From Protula sp. h YS-2021 (Eukaryota > Annelida > Polychaeta > Sabellida > Serpulidae): 64,000 nt of DNA. The stretch is taken from NCBI GenBank assembly GCA_949752745.1, contig OX457026.1, positions 24,651,561-24,715,560 on the forward strand, read 5' to 3'. Shown piece by piece: positions 1-10,799 of the stretch; within the stretch, counting starts at the first letter, position 1, and every line of letters starts with the position of its first letter. Position numbers and translations under genes: made by a program. Under the pieces are notes generated by a model. That model searched no databases. It worked only from the letters and a program-made list of their open reading frames with translations, and was not told the origin of the DNA.

Positions 1-1461
1 AAGAGCATGCTTGTTTTCGACTGGTAAATATTTCATGTTCGAACTTCTTTTATTTCGCTGCTCTACACGGGGAATAATGCACCAGAAACTATCGCTCGGT
101 GAATAATTCAGTGACATAACTAAGAAGCGTTTCATCGCTCTCGAATGCTACACAATCGCTTGTGACTACAGGGCGGATTTTATTTATATCCATTATGTTT
201 ACAACGTATGAAATATGCATGGTGGTGGCTATGCGCTTGTCAAAAGCATTTTTTCTTGCCACAGTCTGGAGGATGAATCACGTTCTGCAATACAAATGTG
301 AATTTCAAATAGCGGCGATGCCACTGGCAAAAACGTGCTGGCAAGCCCCTAAGGATTTTGTTTATTTATTTATTTATTTAGATGCATTTATTTATCTGTT
401 TTTGTTTTGTGTGAGTTCAAGAAAGACTGACAGTTCAAGTCTAACATTAACGAACACACATTTTTCACTGGTATTGGTTTAATCAAACCGCCAAGTATTG
501 TAAAAAAAAATAAATAAATAAAAAAAATGAAAAAAAACAAAACAAAAAAAACAAAGATTTATTTGAAAAAAGGGTCAGAGTTCAAAAAGAAAACTGTTCT
601 GACATACGTGGAAAGCCTCTAGGCATGTGTTTTTGGCAGAAACATAGTTCGTTTCAATAAAGCAACGACCTGGACTGGGCGGGGGGGGGGCAGGTGGGTT
701 GGAGCGTGACCGGGGGTGGGGGGGGGGGAGGGGGGCTCCGAGAGTCAGCTCAACTGGACGCGTGTGTCAGAAAAGATCCTCTCCCTTTTTCTCTGCTGCC
801 ATTGATCTTTTTGCATTGCCAAAACATTATTCAATCATCTTTACGCGTTAATTAAAAATTAAGCCATCTTTGCAAATTTTTCAGCAATTTGGAACTTATC
901 GGTTATTTCAAGCTAAACAATGTTTGGGCCCTATCTTTTCGAATTATCTTTTCATCGGGAGAAAAATTTTCACATCTGTGCAGCTTTTGGCAGCATGTTA
1001 ACACTACTTTCCAGATCAAGTACCTTTTTTTGGGGGCAGACCACTAAATCTAGATATATCCACAGCATCCAATTGCACACTAACCCGACACTGATATTTA
1101 CCTTCAAGAGGGCATTATTTTGACAACGAAATGGTTATGAATGGTGATAAACGGATGGTCATGCCTACTTGGAAGAGCGCATTATAGTTGCACCGGAATG
1201 TTTACCAAGAGCCCTGCCGACGCATTTTTAAAAATTTAAGTATGTTCGTTCGAGAATTTATTTTCGCGATTTTTAACATGTATGTAACTTGTTCTGTAAG
1301 TCCTTACAAACAGAAAAATAGGCTACGTACATGACTGTCATGCTGAAAGACATGAAATTTATCAGTTTGTAATGGTTTTGTTGTAGTAAGGATAGATATT
1401 AAATTAATTTTAAAAAGGAGCTCCTTCGAATCTGTAATCGGGTGCCATCATAGACATTTAC
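1..1461. other. Non-coding stretch, probably gene intron or flank
   Basis: AT-rich sequence with TTTA-type simple repeats near 360-390, an A-rich run at 500-560 and the G-rich tract annotated separately. On the minus strand it lies downstream of the exon at 1462-1800, so the next exon of that gene may be here or beyond the window edge. I tested acceptor-like sites near 310, 770 and 1356. None gives a convincing continuation. Confidence 0.5.
678..737 (+). repeat. G-rich tract with quadruplex potential
   Basis: Several runs of four to ten G separated by short spacers on the plus strand (10 G near 681-690, then GGGG and longer runs at 711-735). This satisfies a four-run G-quadruplex pattern several times over. 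It stands out in an AT-rich setting. No function is shown. Confidence 0.8.
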
Positions 1462-1800
1462 CTGCCACTGCATGTCTTTGGTCCATGGTATCTCCGGATC
1501 TAACCCAGTGGTGGTCGGGAAGCTGTAAGGGCCGGGAATGTCCGCCAGTTCGGAGCTCCACTGTGATGCGTACATCTTATCCGGATGATCCGGGTCGTAA
1601 ATCAGGCGCCTGCCGTACGGCTTTGATGCGATGTTCTTAAATGGATCGATATAGTGCCCTTTCTCATCCCGCCGAATCGTCATCTCCCGGTAAACGCTTG
1701 GATAAAAACCGGAAGCGAACTTACTAGGGTCACGTGACACGCCCATCGGGTTCATGTGGGCGGAATTGAGCGTCGTTGGCCCGGCACTCCTGCCTTGTTC
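1462..1800 (-). CDS. Internal coding exon of an unrecognised gene (113 codons)
   Basis: On the minus strand a pyrimidine-rich acceptor ending GTCGTACAG precedes the exon, and a donor CAG|GTAAAT follows it. The 339 nt are open in phase 0 at both ends. The translation is protein-like: rich in Tyr, Pro, Trp and Asp, with segments such as GFYPSVYREM and YDPDHPDKMYASQW, and codon use more GC-rich than the surroundings. The ATG-initiated reading that runs through from 1851 into intron is less likely, because its first codons lie in the acceptor tract. The exon joins in phase to the microexon at 2835-2865 and the exon at 3998-4090. I do not recognise the family. The Tyr/Pro/Trp-rich, domainless composition resembles small axonemal microtubule-associated proteins, but that is only an impression. 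No downstream exon was found. Confidence 0.75.
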
Positions 1801-2039
1801 CTGTACGACACAAAACAGTGAGCTTAATAGAACTATTGGCCATGCCATCATATTTCTTAATTTTTCTTATTCAAAATCGTTCACTGTGAGTAATGTTCCT
1901 TTGTTGACGCAACAGCTGACTGTGCATATAACAAACCGAATATAATATATGTGCATATAACAAACTGTTATTTATTTAGTTACGTATTTATTTATCTATT
2001 TATTTATTAAGTGTTTCTTGGCATATCTGGAATTTAGTT

Positions 2040-2790
2040 TAAGCAAAAAGTCTACCCAGTAAACATTGCGACTTTCCAACAACGCTGGATAAACGTGGCA
2101 CCAGACGTCGGATGAATGTTCCATTTTTGGTTGTTTACAGAACTCAAACAACGTTTACCTTCTTACTTGGATAGATTAACCGACGACTAACCGGCGTTGA
2201 ATAAAGAATGTAAATCGAAGCCGAAAAACAATATCTATCTCTCCAGGTTATACAGACGTCGGTAAAGCGACGTTGTATATACGTCTTGGAATCGCCGATA
2301 TATAGACGTCTTGACATTGGTAATCTAGAATCGCCATCTTGACATCTGGTCACACAGGACACGTATGAAATCGATTTCCCTTAAATATTTTACAGGAGTA
2401 GGAAGGAAAAACCTTGCGTGTTCTCAGCATTATCATATTTTACGGTCTCATTTTGGTCTATTTTTGAATTGAACGGTCATAGCCACCATCTCCGGTGAAC
2501 GATACAACAAGGAGGTTTTTTTGGTTATGAGTCCGACGTCTCTACAACGTTCGATTTTTTACGTCTATCTAATGTCGATTTCCCGACGTCTGTTCGAAAT
2601 TGCACCAAAGACGTTCATTAGACGTCCGGGAAAGTAGCGTTTTGTGGTTGCTACCAAACGCAACGTCTAAACAACGTTGCTGGCTCAACGTCTATTGAAA
2701 CTTGTGCCAAAAACGTTGTTAAGACGTTGATCTGTGGTCGCCACAAAAATTCAACCACAGCCAATTTGACGTTGGATCAACATTGCACTG
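2040..2790. repeat. ACGTC-rich interspersed repeat (copy 1)
   Basis: A dense run of AACGTC, GACGTC and ACGTCTA motifs spaced roughly 15-30 bp, with a central segment around 2440-2520 (TTTGGTCTATTTTTGAA, then an 'accatctccggtgaacgata'-like stretch) that recurs near 54220-54290 and inverted near 5800. The left edge resembles CAGTAAACATT, and other copies begin CAGCAAACATT. I infer a non-autonomous DNA-transposon family with at least ten copies in the window. It lies in the intron between the exons at 1462-1800 and 2835-2865 of the minus-strand gene. Confidence 0.6.
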
Positions 2791-2834
2791 TTCAGCCCAG
2801 TCGCATATCAACAAATATATAATCTTGAACGTAC

Positions 2835-2865
2835 CGTGGCTGATCCTTCAGCTGACTCGGGTGTC
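2835..2865 (-). CDS. 31-nt microexon of the same gene
   Basis: Minus-strand acceptor ATTATTTTGTAG precedes, and donor ACG|GTACGT follows. The 31 nt supply one nucleotide completing a Trp codon begun in the upstream exon (TG + G), then ten codons reading TPESAEGSAT, ending exactly at a codon boundary where the 1462-1800 exon starts in phase 0. Phase agreement on both sides is the main support. Introns would be 1034 nt downstream and 1132 nt upstream. No ORF finder would report it alone. It could be a chance pair of splice sites, but two matched phases and a clean frame argue against that. Confidence 0.6.
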
Positions 2866-2924
2866 CTACAAAATAATCAGCATGTTAAGCAGATATAGGT
2901 TCAAAAAATTATATTAATGCCCCG

Positions 2925-3355
2925 CCGCCACAATTTTTTGTTTGTTGGGACACGATGCCCCCACTTTTGTACGCGCGATTTCTCAGTCACCTTTAACCAT
3001 AGGCTTTTAATTTTTTGTGGGAAGTAATAAACATATGTTGCAGTTGTGCGACCTGGGGTTATTTTTTAATTTGACCAAAAATTGACCAAACTGTGAAACT
3101 TCAAACTTGACCAAATTTTTTGTTTGTGGGGGGGGGGCACTTTTGTACGCGCATTTTCACAGTTATTCTGTACGGCAGCCTTTTGAGATTTTTTTGGAGC
3201 GAAAGAATATATATTGCGATTGTGTGATGTGGGATTGTTTTTGGATTTGACCAAAAATTGACGAAACTATGAAACTTCCAACATGACCAAAATTTTTGTT
3301 TGCGGAGGCACCACCCCCCTGCCTTTTCACATGCGATTTTTCAGTAAGCTTTTGA
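2925..3355. repeat. Tandem repeat, about 187-bp unit, ~2.3 copies
   Basis: The block containing TTTGACCAAAAATTGACC, 'aacttgaccaaattttttgtttg', a G-rich run and 'cacttttgtacgcgc' recurs at roughly 187-bp spacing: near 2935-3100, 3115-3290 and partially 3295-3355. Copies diverge by substitutions and by the length of the G/C runs. Confidence 0.7.
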
Positions 3356-3597
3356 CCGAAGGAGTGTACATTCAGATATATCTCGGCGGGGAACTAGGAT
3401 CAGTTTCACTGACATACTTGTAACGGTATTAAGACGTAACTGAGTAGACATATTTGAGAAAGCAATATCAAATAGGGGTCTCGTAGTAAATGTAAAATAT
3501 TGAACTGAAAAATATATAATCCATAAAGAATTTCATCGATTTGTTCAGATAATCTAGGCTTTAAACTTGACGTTTTTATTGTAACGATGGGTAGATG

Positions 3598-3890
3598 GGC
3601 GGGGGGGGGGGGGGGGGTGGCTGAGACATGTATGGCCAGATTTCGTATCACCCCACCCCTTAGCCTTTTCTAGGCTGCAGAGTGCAGTACCACAACAACC
3701 ACCTGACACCTCCCCCCCCCCCCCCGCCCCACACCTCTTTCTTTTTGGAGCGGGGAAGGGCAAGGACGAGAGCGCTATACTTAAAGGAAACAATCTCTCT
3801 CTTGAATGAAATTTAAGCCCAGAGAGAGAAGCGCGAGCTCCCTCCCGGCTACGCCCTTTTCCGTCCCTCTTCGCCCCCCCCCCCTGCCCT
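3598..3890. repeat. Paired poly-G and poly-C tracts
   Basis: A G run of 17 near 3600-3617, a C run of about 15 near 3711-3726 and another C run near 3873-3882. Short C/T-rich sequence lies between. These homopolymers are the kind that vary in length and break assemblies. The long ORF readings through them are spurious. Confidence 0.7.
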
Positions 3891-3997
3891 AAGACTTGCA
3901 AGGGTGTACATCGCTACATCGGTTGACATTGAAAATTTGCCAAAATAAAAAAAGAAAGAAATACAAAGAGGAAGGTTGGGGATAATTGTCGTCCTAC

Positions 3998-4090
3998 CAT
4001 ACTCCTATTCCGCCTGTGTCGTGTTTGTGGCTCCAGTTATAGTTCTCCGTGTACTCCGTCCCGTGTCCTGGTGGTGGTGAGGCGAACATT
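3998..4090 (-). CDS. Upstream coding exon of the same gene, possibly containing its start codon
   Basis: The minus-strand acceptor ATGACTTTTGATCTGTCGTAG is followed by one nucleotide and then an in-frame ATG (4089-4087). The exon reads about 30 codons, beginning MFASPPPGHGTEYTENYNW, and ends with TG before donor ATG|GTAGGA. The two leftover nucleotides join the G of the 31-nt microexon to make TGG, so phases agree. With the next two exons it gives 154 codons from this ATG, still open at the 3' end. If the ATG is the true start, the upstream acceptor implies a spliced 5' UTR; otherwise it is an internal exon. The composition (Pro, Gly, Tyr, His) matches the downstream exon. Product unrecognised. 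Confidence 0.65.
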
Positions 4091-4444
4091 CTACGACAGA
4101 TCAAAAGTCATACATATTATGGTGTGATCACATCATGTGTGAAATAGACCGCCCTGCCAAGTGCCAACTTTTAACGGAAATTGACTTCAAAGCCTAGGGT
4201 TACTTGGTATCATATGTGTTACCATGCGTGTTAAAAAAACGAATGGAGAAACGGGATAATGTTGAGACAAGGTGTGGTCCTCTCGGAGTACCAGTTTTAT
4301 TCAGTGCTCTACCTTTTCCACAAAAATGGGTTCTTTGGGAACTACACTCAGGGTTTGGGGGTTATTTTTAAAAGTCAATGACACGCATTGTAACCAGTTT
4401 GTACCTGAGTGACCCCAGATTCCTAAAAAGCAACATTCACAACA

Positions 4445-4757
4445 CACACACATCAACTACAGTTGTAATATGATCCAAGTTAAATCCCAACCCCGTTGCC
4501 CTCTCCCATCGACTCACTCACCAACTACAGTTTTAATGTGGCCCAGGTTAAATTCCAGCCCAATCACCCCCCCCCCCCCCCCCCGTCCACACGCAAACAC
4601 CAACTACAGTTGTAATGTGATCCAAGTTAAATCCCATCCTCGTTGCCCCCTCCCGTCGATTCACACACCAACTACAGTTATAATGTGACCCAAGTTGAAG
4701 CCCATCCCTTCACCCCCTCCCCCCTCCACACACACCAACTACAGGTGTAATATAACC
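4445..4757. repeat. Tandem repeat, ~70-80-bp unit, four to five copies
   Basis: Units start ACCAACTACAGTTGTAATGTG, continue 'atccaagttaaatccca' and end in a C-rich CACAC stretch. Copies begin near 4452, 4530, 4600, 4669 and 4735. Unit length varies mainly through the C-run, which reaches about 19 C near 4566-4584. Confidence 0.8.
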
Positions 4758-5098
4758 CAGTAACTGTTTGAAAACAGGGCGACTGTCCACATAGATATCT
4801 CACTCTTTCGAGCAATAGAAGTCTCATCAGTCGTAACTATTGGACACTTTATGTGCGTGCAATACTCTACCCCAAACGGGAAGAATCTAGCATATTGTGA
4901 AGATATATTATGTCTTCAACAAAACGGAATAAAACATAAAAACAACAACAGTGGTCAACAGAAAAAACAGAGTGACCATTTCTCAAATTCAAACTCTTAC
5001 CAATTCATATTCTCACCTTTTGTTGTTTGTTGTTATCTCCGTTCAGTAAAACCAAATGACTGACATGTACCTCTTAAGAGTTTTCAGTTTTTTTATAG

Positions 5099-5176
5099 CT
5101 CGCCTGATACACACAATATTGACTTCTACCGGTCGAGTACTACCTTTATCAGGATCATCTACAGCGCTATTGACAT
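5099..5176 (+). CDS. Candidate internal exon (78 nt), unrecognised
   Basis: A strong acceptor tract ends TTTTCAGTTTTTTTATAG at 5098, and a consensus donor GTAAGT begins at 5177. One frame, entering after one nucleotide, is protein-like over 25 codons and contains NIDFYRSSTTFIRIIYSAID. A second frame is also open; the third has an immediate stop. It lies on the strand opposite the 1462-4090 gene, so it would belong to a different gene. No partner exon with matching phase was found nearby, which keeps confidence moderate. Confidence 0.45.
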
Positions 5177-5699
5177 GTAAGTTCACTCAGGACAGGGGGC
5201 GCACTTCCTTGGTAGGAATAATGATCCAGTTATTCCACGATAACAGTGCATTGCGAGCGAACCCTCCAGATTTCACTTAACATTTTACAATTATTATGCG
5301 AAGCGGCTAATGTACTTATCTTGACTTGTGATTTGTCAAGATATACATCTGTATTTCTTTTTTTTTTTTTTTTGGCATTGCAATCTGCAAACTGAAATGT
5401 TTAGGTTACCGACAGATCACATCACGCGATGGCATGTATTTCAGTACGAAGTTACCACGCATTTGCCACGAAATCCTTAAACCTCAGCCTCAGTTATATT
5501 CCCATACGGCCTTGTTTGAATAGTGAAATCTGCAGTGTCGATTGCAATGCGTCGTAATAGTAAAAATATGCCCTGCGCATGAATATTCACATTCGTCAAT
5601 TTTTAAATGACTTGTACTTATACGTAAAAATCCATTCAAACAAAACATTATGGATTATTGAAGTTTTTTTAAAAACTTTCTCTGACATTTAATCATCGC
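5177..5699. other. No supported gene
   Basis: AT-rich DNA with a T17 run near 5358-5374. No splice-flanked ORF or repeat stands out. Confidence 0.5.
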
Positions 5700-6010
5700 C
5701 TTTGGTGTAACGATGAAAAGATGTCGGAAAATCGATGTTACCTAGACGTCGAATAATCGGCGTTGTATAGACGTCGGGAGTCACAACCAAACAACTTTAT
5801 CATGTTATCGTCCTCCGGAAATGGAAGCCATGAAAAGGGGCTTCGAAATAAGACAAAATGTGCAAGTTGATTAGACGCCGGATAACCGATGTCTATCTAA
5901 TGTCGTCAGGGAGACGTTGTTTCGATTTCCATAATAAACCAAAGAACCCAACATTGATACGACTTCGGTTACGACGTCTATCCAACGTTGATGCAATGTC
6001 ACACTAGTGT
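5700..6010. repeat. ACGTC-rich interspersed repeat (copy 2)
   Basis: Motifs such as TAGACGTCG, GATAACCGATGT and GGAGACGTTG recur. The segment near 5790-5840 is an inverted match to the central part of copy 1 (CCTCCGGAAATGGAAGCCATG against the 'catagccaccatctccgg' type). It is followed by a 13-C run near 6036-6048. Confidence 0.6.
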
Positions 6011-6302
6011 TAAAGATGTGCATTTGGAAGAGTGCCCCCCCCCCCCACCTTCCCTGCTAACACAACATACTTGACAAAGAAAGCCTTCGCCAATCAGTCG
6101 GATATACAACGCATATAATACTACTCATAGAATTACATATTCATTGATTGTCAATCAAGGCTTCTCGTGGTGGCGAGCCAGTCGTCTGGGCTTTGTGCGT
6201 GGAGTGTGTGTTGTGGTAACCACCGTTCTTACGGAAATTGAGCATGCGCCAAAGGATTGCCATGATTAATGTAAACTCCTCCAGCCAACGAGAGAGAGAG
6301 AC

Positions 6303-6335
<33 letters not shown>

Positions 6336-6720
6336 GACAGACAGAAAGAGGGAGGGAGGGGACGAGACGGGAGGGCAGTGGAGAGGAGAGGACGGGAGCG
6401 AGGACAGTCAGTTAGACGGACGGAGAGGGACGTTAGGGGGTGGGCGATATTTTACGCTACTTAAAAAGCATGAGATAAGCATTTGGTTTTACACAGAATA
6501 ACAATTAAATACACAAAAATACACAAATGATAAAGAGGGAGTAAGATGTTGATAAGAACATGATTTATATCCATTTAGAAAACGAATATAGACGCAAAAC
6601 ACCAAATAACGTAGAGATTTGTATTTTCAATGAAATGAACCATCCTATGACTACACAGGTGGTTGGGTGCAGTACTCTTTTATATATTTTATTTTCATTT
6701 TAAAACTTTTTGTGAGTTAT
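6011..6720. other. No gene; purine-rich simple repeat
   Basis: 6290-6430 is a purine-rich GAGA/GACAGA tract that grades into GGGAGG-type sequence. The remainder is AT-rich and featureless. Confidence 0.6.
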
Positions 6721-7193
6721 TAACACTTGACAAGCCTTTGGCTTGCAAGGGCTATATGAATTTGTGCGAGCAGCCGTTGGTATCTTTTGTTTGTTTGTTT
6801 TTTTTTTGACAGTGATCGGATTTCCTGTGTCATCTCCTCCACTGATTCTGCGGCCCTGGGGCCACGAAACTTGGAACTTGGGTAGAGCTTAATATGAACG
6901 TGTGCATGTAAAAAAGAGTGTATTTTTGCAAGCAAATGCGGAGCATTTAACGTTCAGCACAAAACACACAGTTGGTCAGCCTGTGTCTCACTGCGTAAAT
7001 AGATAACACGGGGTGTGCCTGATCAGTCAATAAAACCTTTAGTCAGCAAAAACCAAACACTACTCGACTTATAAGACGTATTCAAGCTGTGTTGTTTGCA
7101 ATATTATTCAAGAAATAACCCATTGAAGGAAGCATTTTTGCGTTTCAATTTTTGTCAAGTATTTAACATTTCGCTAGCGAAATGAGGTTCTAG
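6721..7193 (+). mobile_element. Helentron-like non-autonomous element, family A, copy 1
   Basis: Starts TAACACTTGACAAGCC, followed at once by a hairpin (AAGCC ttt GGCTT). A subterminal inverted copy of the 5' end (TTGTCAAGTATTTAA) lies near 7152-7166. Then comes a perfect palindrome ATTTCGCTAGCGAAAT, a short spacer and terminal CTAG followed by T. This is the layout of Helitron/Helentron ends: asymmetric terminal inverted repeats, a 3' palindrome and a CTRR-type end. No coding capacity is seen, so it would be mobilised in trans. Copies 2 and 3 lie at 26416-26918 and 60831-61345. Confidence 0.75.
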
Positions 7194-7862
7194 TTTTTCA
7201 AAATGTGTTGCCTCCTCCAGTTTTAGTGCGCTTTATTCTAAATGCAATGCCGGAATTCTGGGGCTGTTGCGAGTTAGGTCGCGCCAATGTTGGACTGATT
7301 CCCCTTGCTATGTTTTTATTTATGCACCCAGAGTCGCAACTAACAAGGTATTCTCGAATCTTTGCAAATATGAAAGCACCCTGATTCGGTAATCACCGCC
7401 TTTGCATTCAAGTTCAATAACCATTCCTTAATATTAGTTTCTGGGGCCTGTTACGGATAAAATTGTTTATTTGCTCTGTTGGATTGAATAAATTATCGAT
7501 TAATTTCTCGTGCAAAAAATCAGAAAAACTTTTTTTTGAACTCTAGCTCACCTCCCACCCTTCCCGCCCCGACACCACCTATTCCATGCATACATACTGA
7601 CCTCACCACTTCGACAAAAATTCCATTTAAGCAGCAATCCTGCCGTTCACATTGTGAAAACGGATGGGGTCGGTGTCGAGGGGGGGGGGGGGGCACCTTT
7701 TTTAATGTAAAAAAAAAGAGAAATCAAATATATAATTGATCGTCTGTTCCTGGTTTTAGACCCTTGATTTGTTTGTTTATTGATCGGTTAATGTTTTAAA
7801 CCGATCACGATCTAATTTAACATTCCCAATTTGTACCTCTTTTACAAATCTTGTAAACTCAA
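7194..7862. other. No supported gene
   Basis: AT-rich sequence with a 15-G run near 7681-7695 and short A-runs. No exon-like signal was noted. Confidence 0.5.
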
Positions 7863-8863
7863 CTAGACCGTTTTCGCTACCGAGTAGCAGAAATTACACT
7901 TGGCGGTCAAAAAAAAAATTCTTAACATATCGTCCCCTTGATCCCTTACGTATCGCCTTTTAAGCCCAAAGGGTCGAAAATAAACTCAAAATCATTCTAT
8001 CTCTAACCATTTTCAAAATAATGGTCCACATCCGGTTTTTTACTTTGACCATGTCCGAGGAGGTCAAGGTCACTGAGGTACCTCTTGCATATCGTCTTTT
8101 AGGCCCAAAGGGTCGAAAATAAGCTCAAAATCGATCGCTCTATTCCTAACAGTTTTGGAGAAAATGGTCAACTTCCGGTTTCTGACTTTGACCATGGCCG
8201 AGGAGGTCAAGGTCACCGTGGTAACTCTTACATATCGTTTTTAGGCCCAAAGGGTTAAAAATAAGCTCGAATTCGTTCTATCTCTAACCGTTTTCGAGAT
8301 AATAGTCAACTTCCGTCTTTGACTTTGACCATGTCCATGGAGGTCAAGGTCACCGAGGTACCTTTTACCTATCGTATTTTAGGCCCAAAGGGTGGAAAAT
8401 AAGCTCAAAATCGCCCTGTTTCTAACCGTTTTCGATATAGTGGCCCACTTCCTGTTTTTGACATTGACCATGGCCGAGGATGTCAATCCTTCTCTGAGGT
8501 TATGGTTTAAAAAATACGGCTTTCACGGCGTCAAATCACCCTCTATCAGTGAGACAAACTGAGAAGCGCTGCAGCCAACTTAAGCTTGCACACACATGCT
8601 GTGATGGCTTTCATTGAGAGTTGGGCGATCAATACTGCTCTCAGCTTCTTGCCGCATGTTTCACAAATTTGTTTTGTCGTTTTTTACTTGAAAAATTAAG
8701 CGAATTAAAAAAATACAAGAGGATCAACTAGACTTGCTGAAGTTTATCATATCCAAATTTCATCTTTCTAGCCCTAACGGCCTCTGACTAGTTCCACGGA
8801 CAAACTAAAGAAAACAGCTAAAATTGGGGCTAAAATTGTCGCACAAATTCAATACAAGTGTAA
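7863..8863 (-). mobile_element. Helentron-like element, family B, copy 1 (minus orientation)
   Basis: Read on the minus strand it ends with CCAAGTGTAA, a stem GCTAC-tcg-GTAGC, then AACGGT and terminal CTAG followed by T (plus 7863-7866). The opposite end near 8863 carries TTACACTTG, the inverted partner of the subterminal repeat; the 5' hairpin seen in copy 2 is degraded here. The body holds four to five tandem units of ~125 bp, each with a block like 'aggcccaaagggtcgaaaat', TTTGACCATG and GAGGTCAAGGTCAC. Copy 2 lies at 44727-45746 in plus orientation and matches along its length. The only ORFs are short and spurious. Confidence 0.75.
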
Positions 8864-8994
8864 ATATATACATAAGGTGAACATAGCAGTTGTGCAAGAG
8901 GAAAAATGTTGGCCTAATTTGTTGTTCGACCAGAGGGAGAGCTCTTTTGTATCAGAAGATAAAATGGCGCATCCTAACATGGGAGTTTATCCGA

Positions 8995-9480
8995 CTATGC
9001 TTCAGGGTAAGAGCTAGGTAAGAGCGATATAACTGTTTGAGCAGAGCGATGTAAATCTTAAAGAAGAGCGAAGTAAATTTTAGGGAAGAACGACGCACTT
9101 GTTAAAGAAGAGTGACGTAAAAGTAAATGTTTGTAAACAGAGATGTAAAAGATAGGTTAGAGTGACTAAATGCTTGGGAACAGCGAAATCGGTATTAGGG
9201 AAGAGCGACGTAAATGTAAATAAATTGTAGGGAAGAGGGACATAAGAGTAAATGCTTGAAAACACGACGTAAGTGCTAGGTTAGAGGGGGAATACCGAGA
9301 ATATTGCTAGAGAAGACCAACGTAAATGCTAGGCAAGAACGACTTAAATGCTTGAGAAGAGCGGCGTAAATGCTAGGTAACAGCTACATAAGTTTTAAGG
9401 AAGAGCGACGCAAATGTTAAGTAAGAGCGACATGAAGTGTAAGGTAAGAGTGACGGAAGTGTTTAGGGACGAGCAATAGA
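8995..9480. repeat. Degenerate minisatellite, ~25-35-bp unit
   Basis: Repeated units resembling GAAGAGCGACGTAAATGCTAG, with variants such as GGGAAGAACGACGCACTTG. Roughly 15 units are recognisable, of variable length. The minus-strand ORF through it is a by-product of the repeat. Confidence 0.8.
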
Positions 9481-10799
9481 CATGGCTGGTACATTGTCTG
9501 GAAGCTCGTTCTGCTCGCTATCATTAAGATGAAACTTAAGAGCCAACTTTCTAAATCTTTTTTGAGGTGTTCAAGGAAAGGGAGAACATCTCGGCCTGGC
9601 TCCATAACAGAGTCAGTGGCGTAGTGACGTAGTTTATCTCATAAGTTGGAGACTTTGATAGCGACAATTACGTAGTTTATTTCACTAGTTCAAAGCTTTG
9701 ATAAACAACAGTGGTGTATTTTACCCCTCACGGCAGAGGTACTTGAATTTGTGACAATAGTGCAAGCATTAGTCAAACTTAAGTCCTGTGAGTCCAGCAA
9801 AACAACTAATCAATTGTTATACAATTAGAAGGGTGATATGCGTCTTGCTCAGACCAGAATAACGTAATTCGTTTCCAGTCAGGTGACATATATAAGGTTT
9901 ACTTGTAACGCTTGGCGAGATGAGTAATTCATTACCAACGTACCAATGAGAGACTTTCAAATGTAGTGTAACTGTGCTTGAAATGCAACCATTTTGTAAC
10001 ATCTAGCCAGCCACAGCTAGCCACAATTAAAACCTTTCTGTATGGTGTTCTCTGTATTGTCTATTAAATGCCTTCAAATCCAATGCATTTTCTCTATGAC
10101 ACAGTTTGCACTTAATTTGCGAAACCAAACAGGTTGTAGTTATTTAATAACTGTTTAAATCAATAAGTATTGTAATAAAATTGACAATTTCTACTAAAAG
10201 TACACATCAAAATTAAATTCAGCGAATGAAAGAATGAAACGGGACGGAATGTTTTTGCAATATCTCGATTCAGGTAGGTAATTTATGAATGATATGATTG
10301 TATCAGCACAGAAGAGACTAGTGACGCAAATAAAAATTAAATGTCTAAGCCGGAAGAGTTCGCCAGTAACTTTGTAAATTAATTAAATTAAAATAAGTTT
10401 TCCATGACATGTTTAGTTAAATGCTAGACCTTAAGATCACTTTAGTAATAGTAAGTGACTAAAGCCCCCAAAGCAAGAAAATGTAATGACACACGTAATC
10501 ACACTTTGTGTGCCCATACTTTGCCACAGACATTTCTTCTCACACGATGTAGCAAAGAACAAAACACTCCCTTGGTCAATGTAACGCGTGTGGCGACGTG
10601 AAAGGAAAAAGATGATAACACCTATACGCAGTCACAACATGTGTTAAAATAGACAATTAATGCGGTCTGCAGAATGTGGCCTGCAGAATCAAAACCTACA
10701 ATACAGTATAGCTGTGGTAAAATAACTTCTACGATAACTAAAGGCTGAATATATCTGGGACATCAAGGAACAGATTTCTGTCCCGAAAGGTTGAAACCT
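9481..10799. other. No confident gene; one weak exon candidate
   Basis: Plain AT-rich DNA. At 10223-10273 (+) a 51-nt block follows AAATTCAG and ends TTCAG|GTAGGT. One frame reads NERMKRDGMFLQYLDS and an ATG is in frame, but the acceptor tract is poor and no partner exon is known. I leave it as a note. Confidence 0.3.
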
